From: Lichenostomus cassidix
Taxonomy: Eukaryota; Chordata; Aves; Passeriformes; Meliphagidae
Direction: 5' to 3'
Assembly (NCBI GenBank): GCA_008360975.2
Contig: CM039210.1
Coordinates: forward strand, 23,521,007 to 23,585,006
Length of the DNA stretch: 64,000 nucleotides
Below the pieces are notes generated by a model. That model was not told where the DNA came from, searched no databases, and saw only the letters and a program-made list of their open reading frames with translations. Below are positions 34,587 through 44,696 of this stretch, one piece after another. A program made the position numbers and the translations under genes. The stretch's first letter is position 1, and each line of letters opens with the position of its first letter.

Positions 34587-35560
34587 TCAATCAAATCCCC
34601 TACAGCAGAAGCACCACCTGCTGGAGGCTTCTTTTCCAGTCCCCGCCTGGCCAAAATGGTGGCTGGAACTGGAAGCCACGCTGGGACCAAGTTCGGAGCC
34701 TGCGCCCGGGCCCGGCAGAATGCTAGAGTTACCCCCACCCGAGTGCCATGCAGGGGGCAGAGCGGCGAAGTCTGTGGCTGTTCTGAACAGAACCGAGGTA
34801 TGTTTTTGTCCCGCCCCCACCTGCTCTCTCAATCCCTGCTCCCGAGGTGGCCCGCTCGGCTGCCGCAACCCCCAGCGGCGGCCCACGGGGGAGGGCCAGG
34901 TCGGCACAATTTTGCAGGGGTGGGGGGGGGGGTGCGGGGCCATACCATTGCGCGGAGGCAGGGGAGGGGGGACTCCCGACGCTGCTGGCACCTCAGAGCC
35001 GGCTCGTGTCCTTTCTTTCTTCAGCATCTCCAGCAGTGGTTCATTCGGATGGACATAAATGCGTTTGGGAAGGGCATTTGGAGAAGTATACTTGCTCTTT
35101 GGGGCTCCATCCGCCGCTGACTGCGGGACATCATGGTCGGTTTGAGTCGGCACGTCTTTTGTGCAGGGCTCATGGACCAAATATACAGACTCTAGACCTT
35201 TTAAAGCCTCAATCTCTGCAGTGTAAAATTCCTGTCCCTTCAACGCGTCCCAAATTTCCCTCCATGTTCCATGGAAGAGATTGTTTTCTGGTCTCCAAAT
35301 ATCATCTCTTTGTACAGGGACTTCCCCACACTGAGCCAGGAAGAACAGTCCATGTCCATGTCCATGTCCATGTCCATGTCCATGTCCATGTCCATGTCCC
35401 AGACCCCCGGGACTGTATTCTCCAAGACCCACATCAGCAAGTCGCGGGCTACCTGCAGCTGGATCACCCTAAGGGTTCTCCAAAAAGGCTCACAAAATTT
35501 CGTCCTTTGGCATGGGAGAACCCATCGCCATGTCGGGACCGAGCCACGCTACCTGGCGGG
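34587..35560 (-). pseudogene. gag: Gag matrix region of provirus Q
   Basis: The minus-strand frame 35432-34587 contains CGEVPVQRDDIWRPENN and WREIWDALKGQEFYTAEIE, typical of the C-terminal matrix of avian ERVK, then a Pro/Gly-rich linker (PPPLPPRNGMAPHPPPHP). Upstream residues (QLQVARDLLMWVLENT) are in another frame, with the switch inside the hexanucleotide repeat. The likely ATG region near 35520 is followed by stops. The reading is cut at 34587 by LTR D. Confidence 0.7.
35349..35400 (-). repeat. Hexanucleotide repeat (GGACAT)n in gag
   Basis: About nine copies of CATGTC on the plus strand. In the matrix frame it encodes (His-Gly)n; in the neighbouring frame (Met-Asp)n. It is placed between two matrix parts that are in different frames. 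Confidence 0.9.
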
Positions 35561-35616
35561 TGGGGGGGGGAGGGGGCTCAGGATGGGACAGGCGGTGTAC
35601 CTTAGTTGCATGCAGT

Positions 35617-35634
35617 ACGCGTCGGTGGTCACCA
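35617..35634 (-). other. Primer-binding site of provirus Q, tRNA-Trp-like
   Basis: Minus strand reads TGGTGACCACCGACGCGT two bases after the LTR. It resembles the site in provirus A and that of avian alpharetroviruses, with one extra base and mismatches at the 3' end. Confidence 0.6.
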
Positions 35635-35636
35635 GA

Positions 35637-35892
35637 TGTCGCTGTTGGACCGCTAGCGGAGTGAAGAGTCGAGAGGCCTCAGGTGATCAAAAGGATTCTG
35701 AATTTATTATGTATTTTAACAATTTATATAGACATCATTGGGCCGTTTGGATTGGGCCAATTCAAAACCTCCCCCAGGCCAATTGGCCAGGCTTGAACCG
35801 CCTATCTCCAAAGACCGTTTCAAAAACACAAAAACTTTATAAAACATAGAAAGAAGAAAAGTTCCCATGGGCAAGAATCTGTGTTGCCACAA
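35637..35892 (-). repeat. 5' LTR of provirus Q (family Q)
   Basis: 256 bp, TGTGGCAACACAG to CAACAGCGACA on the minus strand. Strongly diverged from the 3' LTR at 26404-26673. Confidence 0.8.
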
Positions 35893-36420
35893 TCCTGTTC
35901 CCAACGCTCCAGTTAAATCTCTTCATGTTCTGCCCCTGAAGGGTTCTTGCTTCTGTAACCATGTTGTCCAGCCCTTGACAGATGTCTTTAAAAGAGAGGA
36001 GCAAGATGGTTGAATTTTAGAAAAATTAATTTGCACCAGTAATTCTATACGCTTAAGAGACCATTCTGGGTTAAAAAACAATTGTTATTTGCCCGTGTTC
36101 CTTATTACATATGGGCCAACTTTATAAATTTTTGGTTAAAGTGTTAGTTTAGGAGGAATGGGAGTGTTAATTTGGGAGGAATCTTGTTTTGCTTTGGCTA
36201 CAATATTAATTTTGAATTTCTGAGTTTAACCTAAGAGTGTTGGTTGAGTCTTTGGGTCAGGTTCAGGTCTCCAATTACACACTACATAAAAAGGATTAAC
36301 CATGGTAAGATTAAACTAGCAGTCACTTTGCTCTTCTTTACAAGACTTGGTAATTTCGACATTAATGTCACTTGGGTCACCGGAAGTATTGTTACCAGTG
36401 AATTTCTGGCAACAACACAA
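35893..36420 (-). pseudogene. env: Env surface subunit of provirus H, C-terminal part to the cleavage region
   Basis: Continues the SU frame interrupted by provirus G. It includes KFTGNNTSGDPSDINVE and VGPYVIRNTGK, a Cys-containing segment and a basic cleavage-type sequence, FRGRT followed by a stop and RDLTGALGTG, a fusion-peptide-like start. Provirus Q begins directly afterwards, removing the TM ectodomain. Multiple stops. Confidence 0.65.
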
Positions 36421-36426
36421 GGCAAA

Positions 36427-36952
36427 TAACGCGGAGGGGGAGGAGGGGTGGAACCAGGCCTCTGTGTTTACCGAAAGTGTCTCTATGGCTATCGAGAGAT
36501 CACTCCAGCCAGCACTGCTCTGGTGCTGTACAGAAAGGCCCTTCTCACACCCGTGCCGGTGTAAGGCACAGATTCTCACTCACCCACGGAGTTGGATAAC
36601 TCGTGCGTCACCAGAGACAAAGAACTCAGAGCGCTCAGTCAGCTGGAGGTTCCAGAGGTTTATTCTGAAGAGTTCCAGGGTGAAAGAGGGCGAGAGACCC
36701 CAGCCGTCTACATTTAAAGGGATGGCTGGAGGGTCAGGGGAGAGGAGGCGGGGGGAACACCACAACCAATGGGGAAGAGGAAGGGATGGAATCAGGGGTT
36801 CGGTTACAGCTGGGGGGATTTACATAATTTGGGGAGGAACCATCGTGTTCTCCAGAGGGGAGGACTAAGAAGCCTCCCATTAGTGGAGTTCTGCTGTATT
36901 GGAACCACTCAGCTCCTCAGCAGTTCCTGAGGTGGTATCATCCACCCCAACA
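36427..36952 (-). repeat. 3' LTR of provirus G with polypurine tract
   Basis: Minus strand TGTTGGGGTGGATG to CTCCGCGTTA (the LTR ends in TA, not CA). CAGAATAAACC is the poly(A) signal. Polypurine tract GGAAGGGGGAGT directly internal (36953-36964). Confidence 0.9.
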
Positions 36953-36989
36953 ACTCCCCCTTCCTTATTTAAAGGAAAGGCTTCTCCTA

Positions 36990-38184
36990 CTTGCTTAGTT
37001 AAACACCTTTTGAGGCAACCGAACAAGCTTAGAACAAGGAAAATTATTAGGATCACCCACAGTCCATTTTTGACTAAGGATGCTAGCTATCCCTGAAGTC
37101 CCCACTGTCCGAAAAGATCGCCAATCCAGTCTGCTTCTTTTTCTGTCTTCAGTTCTTTGATTTGATCCTTTATTTTCTGTATCATCGCGTGGATGCTCTG
37201 GCTATGAGATGACAGGTTAAAGCAATACAGTCCTTCGAATTCCTCACAGCCATGTCCATGGGCCAATAAAAGAAAATCGATGGCTGCTCTGTTTTGCAGT
37301 GTTGCATGCCTGGTGGTTTCTTCATCTTCAAGAAGTTGAGAGAGGGCACTCGAGGTTAGGTTAGTATGCTTTCCAAGCCAGTAGTCAAGGTGGCTAAGTT
37401 CACCTAAGGCTTTTGCTGCTGCTACTCCAGGCAGGAAAAACGATGCAGCAATCCTTTTAGACGATGACCAATTGATAATTTCGCTATCACAATTAGGATC
37501 TAATTGTTGTATATTTCTTTTTTGGTGGGCCAATCGAGTATGGTTTCTCCAATGTAGAATTTGGGTTTTGTTGGATGCTAGTACAGAAAGCCTGCCAAGA
37601 GTGCACGGTCCCCCTTGCAGCTGGGATGGGATTCCAGACCACGCCTGATTCCCGCAAATCAGGAACATACCTTTGGGAAGCACTTTGGGGTGTACAGATG
37701 ACTCTGTTGGGATGACCTTTTTATCCTGACACCAATTACTGACAGAGTAAACCTTTCCCTGGGGTGTTGCTTTTCTACTATGACTTAATTTCTGGTGTTC
37801 CGACCAGGATAATGCCATCCCTCTTTTTGGGCTGAAGACAAACTTGAGGCAAAGGGTAGCCTGGGAGGACCCCAATAATAGTAATTCGTGGGGTTCCTCT
37901 GGTGCTGTTGCCAGCGTGCTTACCCATTTCTCCCAAGCTTCTTTCTGGGGGAGCACCTCGTTTGCAAAAGGCAGTTCATCTTTGTGGAGAGGGATCCCCA
38001 CCAGGCATGATGAAAGTGGGTCACTGACGCTGCCCATAGACAGGCACATATGGTCTTGCTGGAGTGCTTTTGCCAATGTAACCCACATATTGGTCTTTGG
38101 CTGAGGGACAATCCATGCGACAACCTCTGGTGGTAACAGGATGCAGGAGGTCAGGAGAATGCAGAGGTAGGCAATTACAGGCAT
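36990..38184 (-). pseudogene. env: Env glycoprotein of provirus G, alpharetrovirus-like
   Basis: ATG at 38184, then a signal peptide (MPVIAYLCILLTSCILLPPE). The surface subunit is short, about 240 residues with few glycosylation sites (NLT, NHT). A basic LAHQKR cleavage-type site follows, then an internal fusion-peptide-like segment (FFLPGVAAAKAL). The TM core has HGHGCEEFEGLYCFNLSS: C-x6-Y-C instead of C-x6-C-C. The frame stops with TAG at 37087-37089. The membrane anchor (GLWVILIIFLVLSLFGCL) and tail remain open beyond the stop, so the protein would lack its anchor. Confidence 0.85.
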
Positions 38185-38402
38185 GGTGGTAAGAGAGGTA
38201 TAGGTAGTCCTTTTTTCTGTGGGATTTCAAGCAAAAATCATTAAAAGATGGTTTTCTGTTACTTCTTTCTTTTTCCCCTCTCAACCCCCTTTTTTTTCAT
38301 AAGACACAGGTAATAAGGTTGTGGGTTAGGGAAACACATGAGGGTAACAGATAAGGGATTTGTGGGTTTGGGGAACTGCTTGAAGGCGGCACAAATAGCT
38401 GT

Positions 38403-38803
38403 TCACGTGGCTGGAATCTTGCGCCGACGTCTTCTCCAAGCGGCACTGGTTTCTTTGTCTGGAGTTTCTTTGTCAGTGTCTGGTGTGTCATCTTTCGCCT
38501 GCTCAGGAGCTGTCGCTGACGGTCGGAGGTAGGGCTTTACATATTTTCCTGGTATCCACTTGGGTCCTGAAGGTGTGGAAACACAAGCATATCCCCTCCC
38601 CCATACAATTAGTGAAAAAGGGCCTGATATTTGATGGCTTTCTGGATCTTTGATTAACACTGGTGGTTGTTCTTTCAATTTGGCTTGGGTCGAATTGGAA
38701 AAATGCCGGAACACAGGGGGGTCAGGCTCTTCAAACGAATTGTTTAAGAAATTTATTGTAAAAAGGGCTTTGCAGAGTCTCATAATGGGAGAATTGAGTT
38801 CTG
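38403..38803 (-). pseudogene. pol: Integrase C-terminal part of provirus G
   Basis: Minus-strand frame from 38803 contains LFTINFLNNSF, then the DNA-binding domain (FSLIVWGRGYACVSTPSG, WIPGKYVKPYL) and an Arg-rich end (WRRRRRKIPAT). The catalytic core lies beyond LTR J, at 39442 and upward. Confidence 0.85.
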
Positions 38804-38809
38804 ACCCTT

Positions 38810-39435
38810 TGTTGTGGTTTTGGAGGATGTTACAGCAGACTTTACCCTAGAGCTTCTCTACCCAGCCCGGTTCAGCACCTCAGTGCTCCAAACCCTCTGT
38901 CCCAGGGCTGGACACTGCGCTCTCACCGGCCGGGGAGCCATAAGGCTAGCTCTGGTTCATCTGCTTCCACAACCAGCGATGATAAAGGAGGCGAGGAGGG
39001 TCTATGCGTTGTGTCCATGGAATATGTTTATTTGCATGGTGCAGCAGAGGCCAACGACCTCCCCGAGGCAGAGATGCCTCGAGGGCGAAGGCCTCACATA
39101 CACAGCCACATGTGGAGCATAGACACACGTGGAGCATAGACAGCAAGATGGCAGAGGGTAAGGGGTTTTATAGGGAAACAGAGAGGGGCAGGGACAGCAC
39201 ACAGGCCCAGTGACCTCTGGGTACAGGGGAGGTATAGGGGCGGAGTTAGGAGTACAGGAACCAATAGGGGAAACCCGAGGGAGTGGCCAGGGCCACGTGG
39301 GGTTAGGGTACAGGAACCAATAGGGAAAACTGGGGGCGTGGCTAGGACTATGCGGAGTAGGGAATGCAGGACAATAGGTGACAAGTACAGTCGTTAAGAA
39401 AGGGGCGTGGGGAACTTGCAGCTATTATCACAATA
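38810..39435 (-). mobile_element. Solo LTR, family J, copy 2, in integrase of G
   Basis: 626 bp, TATTGTGATAATAGC to CCACAACA on the minus strand, with a perfect 6 bp TSD, ACCCTT (38804-38809 and 39436-39441). TTTTATAGGG-type box and AATAAA in antisense to the plus strand. It post-dates provirus G. Confidence 0.9.
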
Positions 39436-39441
39436 ACCCTT

Positions 39442-40372
39442 CCCGCTGTTGGTCTAGGACCCTCTTAATTGTCTGGTGGGTCTTCTCAACTATGGATTGT
39501 CTTGTAGGGGAGTGGGGGATGCCTGTAATGTGTTTGATGCCCCATGAGCTAAAAAACTCTTGAAGTTTGTTAGAGATGTATGCTGGACCGTTGTCAGTTT
39601 TTATCTCAGCAGGAACGCCCAGGGTAGCAAAAGCAAGGAGAAAGTGCTGTATAACATCTCTTGCCTTTTCTCCTGCATGGGCAGATGCAAAAACAGCTCC
39701 AGAAAATGTGTCTACAGAAACGTGTACATATTTCAATCTGCTAAACTGGGGGACATGGGTCACATCTGTTTGCCAGACTTCACAGCTGCCTAGACCCCGG
39801 GGGTTAACCCCAGACCCTAATGATGGCACTTGGTAGCTCTGACAGCTAGGACAGGTTGCTACAATTGCCCTTGCTTGGTTACGAGGTAGTTTGAACATTC
39901 TCATCAGTGCTGGTACATTCTGATGGTAAAATTGGTGGCTCAGCTTTGCCTGAGCAAAGGTGTCTGGAATGTTAGGAGCTTTCACCGGCATAGCCAGAGC
40001 GTCTGCCCTCCGATTCCCTTCAGCAACTGGTCCAGGGAGATCGGTGTGTGACCTCACATGCATCACATGGAACGGCTGCTTTCTGTGGGAAAGCAGAAAA
40101 ACAAGTTTTGAGAGCAGTTTATATAATTTAGGATTTGACACTTCTTTTAGCCAGGCATGTTCTGCTCTGGCGACTACCCCAGCTACATAAGCTGAATCTG
40201 TTACCAGATTAATAGGTTCTTCGAACATCTCAAAAGCTCTAACAGCAGCCGCAAGCTGCGCAATTTGCGGTGAGCCTTCGATTATTTGGATATCGTGCTC
40301 CCACACTTGCGTTTCGGGATGTTTCCAAGTCACGACTGACATGGGATTTCCCGGAGCCATCTGTAAAAACAG
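39442..40372 (-). pseudogene. pol: RNase H (C-terminal part) and integrase core of provirus G
   Basis: A long frame (about 40360-39442) begins in RNase H (MSVVTWKHPETQVW, VTDSAYVAGVV) in a different phase from RT, so a frameshift sits near 40340-40365. Integrase follows with HHCC residues (SHQFYHQNV, CPSC) and a complete DDE triad (WQTDVTHVP, KTDNGPAYI, QSIVEKTHQ). It runs without a stop into LTR J. Confidence 0.88.
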
Positions 40373-41715
40373 TTAGAGCCTTGAGAGGGGTTCGACTTTG
40401 GAGTTCTTTTGGGGCCAAATGAAAAGCCGAATTGAATAATTTATGTTTTGGATGGTGATTTGAAATCTTGCCTGGATAACTATCCAGAGAAACTTGAAGG
40501 TGTTCATTTGTTTGGAGTATGTTTGCTAAGGATTCATTTTCCAATGATGGATAGATGCAGGTGAAATCACACCCTGCAAGGGTACGGAGGCGTGCTCTGG
40601 CTCTCATGATTAGTTGCGCTACTTGTTCCTGTCGTGTTGTTATGGTTTTGAGTGGCTGATGTGGTAAGAAAATCCACTCTATTATAAAAAGTGGGTCTTT
40701 TTGTGCAGTGTCCCATTGAAAAATCAGTCCATACAGCCTAGGTGACTCACCCAGAACGATGAAATTAAAAGGCAACTCAGGACTTGTCCGATGGGCTTGG
40801 CGAGAAGATAGGGCAAGCTGTACCTTAGCGATGGATTCCCGGGCCTCCTCTGTGATGACTCGGGGCGAGTCCAGGTGGTCACAGCCTTTCAGGAGGTTAA
40901 ACAGCGGAGCAAGGTCCTGCATAGTAATTCCCAGCAGAGGACGAATCCAGTTTATAGAACCACACAGTTGGTGCAAGTCCCGGAGTGTCCTTGGGTTGTC
41001 TTTGATGGTGAGCTGCTGGGGTACGATGGTCCGTTCGCTGATGCGGAGTCCCAGGTAGGTCCACGGGCAGGTACGCTGAATCTTTTCCTGCTGGATCTCA
41101 AACTCTGCTTTCTCAATGGCTTGAATAGTTTTTTCTAGAGTTAAGTTCAGGTATTTATCATTTGGTGCACAAATCAACACATCATCTATGTAGTGGAGAA
41201 TGATAGAACGTGCAAACTCTTTGCGGATAGGGGACAGGACGCGAGCCACGTACCATTGGCAAATAGTTGGAGAATTTTTCATACCCTGGGGTAACACACA
41301 CCAGTGGTATTTGCGCTGGGGGGCTTCCTGGTTTAGGGATGGCACGGAGAAAGCAAACTGAGGAGCATCACTTGGGTGTAGGGGGATTGTGAAGAAACAG
41401 TCCTTAATGTCAATGACAGCAAGCTTCCAATTCCTAGGAAGCATTGAGGGCGAGGGCAGGGCAGGCTGTAGGGGTCCCATATCTTCAATGACTTCATTGA
41501 TTTTCCTGAGGTCTTGGAGGAGCCTCCATTTGTCTTTTCCAGGTTTCCGTATGACAAAGACAGGAGAGTTCTAAGGGCTATTAGATGGTACAATGTGACC
41601 TTTGGCGAGTTGTTTTTTTACTAGGGATTCTAAAGCGCTGAGCTTCTCTTTGCTTAGGGGTCACTGGGTCACCCAAACTGGGTCGTTTGTTTTCTAGTTA
41701 AGGGGCGGGGTGGAG
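40345..41715 (-). pseudogene. pol: Reverse transcriptase and RNase H start of provirus G
   Basis: From 41480 the frame is open for about 410 codons: [29 protein letters not shown], catalytic LHYIDDVLICA (YIDD intact), connection, and RNase H start LTVFTDGSGKSH. Upstream in the same phase three stops occur: TAG at 41694-41696, TGA at 41661-41663 and TAG at 41571-41573. At all three places provirus K (13670-13800) has TGG, so each is a Trp-to-stop change. Confidence 0.9.
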
Positions 41716-41734
41716 CGCACCCCAGTGGCCCCAA

Positions 41735-42502
41735 TTAGAAATCCTGAGATGGAGGTGGGATTACCAGCTGAGTCCCCCACTGGGTAAGGAGATCTCTGCC
41801 CCAGAGGGTAAAACCAGAGTCAATTACGTATGGGCAGATGGTGGCTGTGTGTCCTTCAGGGCTTTCTATGATGATATTATTTATACTCCTCTGGGAAGTT
41901 GCTGACCCTCCTATGCCTGTGATTCTGCCGCCTGCTGGTTTGTTCTTCCAGTCCTGGGGCCATTCTGCTCGAGAAATGATGGTTACATCGGCCCCTGTGT
42001 CTACCATCCCCGTCAGGTAAGCAGTGGATTTATCATTGTGTAGTTTACAATGCATCATGGGCTTATCTGCGCCTACAACTTCTGCCCACCATATGGAAGG
42101 TGTTCTGTGGCACCTGGGGTGGTTTTCAGGTAGTATGATAGCTTGTGCTACCACCTGACCCTTTGATAGAAACCAGGGAGTGTTGTTACAGGAGACAGAA
42201 ATTTGTACTTGTCCACTGGGGTCTATTTTGTGCACCTCGGGTAAAATAAAAAGTTCAGGTGGACCATGCTTAGTGTCCCCGACTACTAGAATGTCCACAG
42301 TCCTGTCAAAAGGTTTTTCAAAGCCCACATATATGTGTTGTTGATTTCCATTGCGGAAGTGGTGTGTATCAGTACTTACAAGACAGAGTCTCTTGTCTGT
42401 TCTGCCGTGTGGGGTGCTGTTACCATCCATCGCAGGGGTGGCAGGGCAGGGAGAGACGGCTGTAGAATTTGTGTCCTTGCGCGGAGCCGTGCCGCGCTTC
42501 AC
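41735..42502 (-). pseudogene. pro: Protease of provirus G with degenerate dUTPase-like N-terminus
   Basis: An open frame of 255 codons. Residues about 60-130 (VDILVVGDTKHGPPELFILP, VHKIDPSGQVQISV) match the dUTPase-type segment but lack the substrate motifs. The protease has GMVDTGADVTIIS (catalytic Asp), ITGIGGSA (flap) and LWGRDLLTQWGTQ. The domain itself is intact. It is in another frame from gag, implying ribosomal frameshifting in the overlap near 42500-42640. Confidence 0.82.
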
Positions 42503-44376
42503 TGTCCGTTTCCCTGGTCCTTCTGATGGTGATGCTGGCAGGGACAGCCTGGGGGCACAGCCTCAGTATTTTTGTTAGTATTTCTCTTAACACGCTTTGG
42601 TTCAGGGCAGTCTTTGGCAATGTGTTTAAAACTCCCACAATTATAACATCTCCGTGGAGGTTTCTGAGATGCTGCTAGTGCTTCTGCTACCCCTTTTGAA
42701 ACTGCTTGGGCTATGGCTGCCTCAGGAGATGCTAATTTGGTGCAAGCCTCAATCATCTGATCGAGGGTAGGAGGTGGGTCTAGCGGGAGGGCTTGGAGGA
42801 CTTTTTTACAACTCTCATTAGCATTCGCCATAGCTAATGCACGCAGCAGCTCCTTTTGGGCTTCTGGATTCCCAACTTGCTTTTTAACTGACTCTTTTAG
42901 TCTATCGAAGAATTTTATAAAGGACTCATCGATAGTTTGTTTTATGGTGGAGAAATTTAGAGAGGGAGTGGAGTCCGAGGGGGTTGAGAGCAAAGCTCTG
43001 TCAGCTTCTCTTTTGATATCTTCTAAAATCAGTTCAGGTAATTGTTTCGCCTGATCCTGGGGTTTAACCAGGTTTCCTTCCCCGCAAAGATCATCTAGTG
43101 TTATGTGAGCCCTGTTGGGATCTCTGTGATATACCTGGAGGAGGTCTTTTAATTGTTTTCTCCAAGTTCTGTCCCACAGCATGTATTCTCCGGGTGACAG
43201 AAGGCATGCTATAAGATTTTTTATATCATGCGGAACTAGTACATTTGCAGCAAAGGTAGCTTGGAGTAGGTTCTTAAAGTAAGGGGAGTTACGCCCAAAA
43301 TCTTTCCCTGCCTTGCACATCTCTTTTATCTGTGCATATGGGAGGGCGTCCCAGCGGGGGTTTCCTCCAGCCCTGTTATAATGGACAGGCGCAGCAGTGA
43401 CAGAGATTTTGTTTGCTATTTCCCAGTGCCCCTCGTGTGCTGCTTGTCTGCGTATATCAAGCAAGGGATCCTCTTCAGAATCGCTGCTCTCCTCTTCCGA
43501 AGAAAAGCAGGCAGCCCGGGGCCGGTATCGGCGGGGCTGGCTCCTCTTCTGACGCTGGCTGGCTCCGTTGCCGTGGGAACCGGGGAGGAGCAGGGCAGTA
43601 GGAGTAGCACCGCAGGGGAGGGGGGCGTGAACGAGGGAGGGACCCACGCCTGGGTGGGAGCTCCCCGCGGGGGGCAGGGCCGACGCAGGGACGACACCCG
43701 ACACCGCGGGGGGGAGTGAACCCGGCGCAGGGATACCCGATGATGCAAGGGCCGGGGCCGATGCTAGCCCGGGAATTTTAGGCTGATATGAATCAGGCAT
43801 GCTAGCTTGTATCTCCACGTGGGCCGCGCCATATTGACCCGCAGGGGGGGAGGGTAACGCGTGGTTTGTGCCGTCTCGTGAGAAACATGGAGTCAAGGTA
43901 GGGAGGTTTTGGGGAGCTGGGAAGAGGGTGAGGGACAGGCTCGAGCCGGGCTGGCCAAACCCTGCTGGAGCGGGGGATAGGGGAGAGAGCGCTTCTCTCC
44001 CCTGGGGTTCCGAGGGTTTGGGGACAGCGGGGGAGGGAACAGACACGGGGGAGGCAGCACAAGAGAGACCTGAATTTTTCGGCAGAACTGATTCAGTCTT
44101 AGCGTTCTTAACAGACTTATAAATTACTACAAACAAAGGGAGAAAATTAGCAACCTTTCAATCCCCAGCCTGTGTGAGAACAGTCAGCTCCTGTCCGATC
44201 TTATCCCAGAAACTAAGAGACTGAACAGCAGCTACAGAAACATTTGGAAAGATGTTAAAAATCTAGCGAACAAAACATTTTAAATTCCCCTTAGAAAACT
44301 GGGAATTATCTGACTTAAGAGTAGTTTTAAGGGAGGTATAAAGCTCTGATTGAGGACGGGTTAACTTCCCACCCAT
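42499..44376 (-). pseudogene. gag: Gag polyprotein of provirus G
   Basis: ATG at 44376 gives MGGKLTRP, with Gly2 for myristoylation. Two stops interrupt matrix: TAG at 44263-44265 and TGA at 44158-44160. Downstream the frame is open for 545 codons: Pro/Ser-rich region, an acidic serine cluster (SSEEESSDSEEDP), capsid (GGNPRWDALPYAQIKEMCK, DDLCGEGNLVKP) and nucleocapsid with a CCHC knuckle, CYNCGSFKHIAKDC. A His/Gln-rich end precedes the stop at 42499. Apart from the two stops it looks intact. Confidence 0.88.
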
Positions 44377-44676
44377 ATTCCCCAAATAAATTCTTCCCAA
44401 CACCGAAAGAAAAAAATAAGGATAAAAAACAAAAGAAGAATTCACCCCAGCAAAGCCTCACTTACCACCTCGAGGCTTCCGAGAGTGTAAAAAAAATCTT
44501 TCGGCGTGGTTCTCTGGTTTTAGCCGATTTCTCCTGTCTTAGACAAACGGAGATTTCTCGGCTGCCTCTTTAAACAGATCTAATAAAACTTAGACCTGTT
44601 TTCGAGGGAAGTAGCTGCTCCGATCGTGACATCTATGGCATAAAGCCTTCCGAGACACTTTCAGGGATTTTTTCAG

Positions 44677-44694
44677 GTCCCTGTTCGAGCGCCA
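44677..44694 (-). other. Primer-binding site of provirus G, tRNA-Lys3 type
   Basis: Minus strand reads TGGCGCTCGAACAGGGAC, one base different from the primer site used by lentiviruses and mouse mammary tumour virus. It lies two bases inside the LTR. Confidence 0.85.
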
Positions 44695-44696
44695 CT

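Larger units (their letters stand above)
26404..35892 (-). mobile_element. Provirus Q: env-less ERVK inserted in env of provirus H
   Basis: Bounded by 270 and 256 bp LTRs of one family, starting TGTGGCA and ending CAGCGACA or similar. Gag, protease with a dUTPase-like segment, RT, RNase H and integrase are present; env is not. Four later LTR insertions, each with its own TSD, split it (F, C, E and D), so the original element was about 7.1 kb. The two LTRs are strongly divergent (roughly a quarter of sites by eye) and there is no TSD (26398-26403 versus 35893-35898), pointing to a recombined rather than simple insertion. Confidence 0.8.

Noticed and set aside
34587..35120. Plus-strand frames such as 34584-35120 and 34847-35605
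   Set aside because: Shadows of the minus-strand gag of provirus Q, made open by its GC-rich Pro linker and hexanucleotide repeat.
35349..35400. Possible CRISPR-like or regulatory tandem array
   Set aside because: A pure hexanucleotide microsatellite with no spacers; this is an animal genome.
43381..43719. 112-codon plus-strand frame
   Set aside because: Antisense of the Pro/Ser-rich region of provirus G gag.
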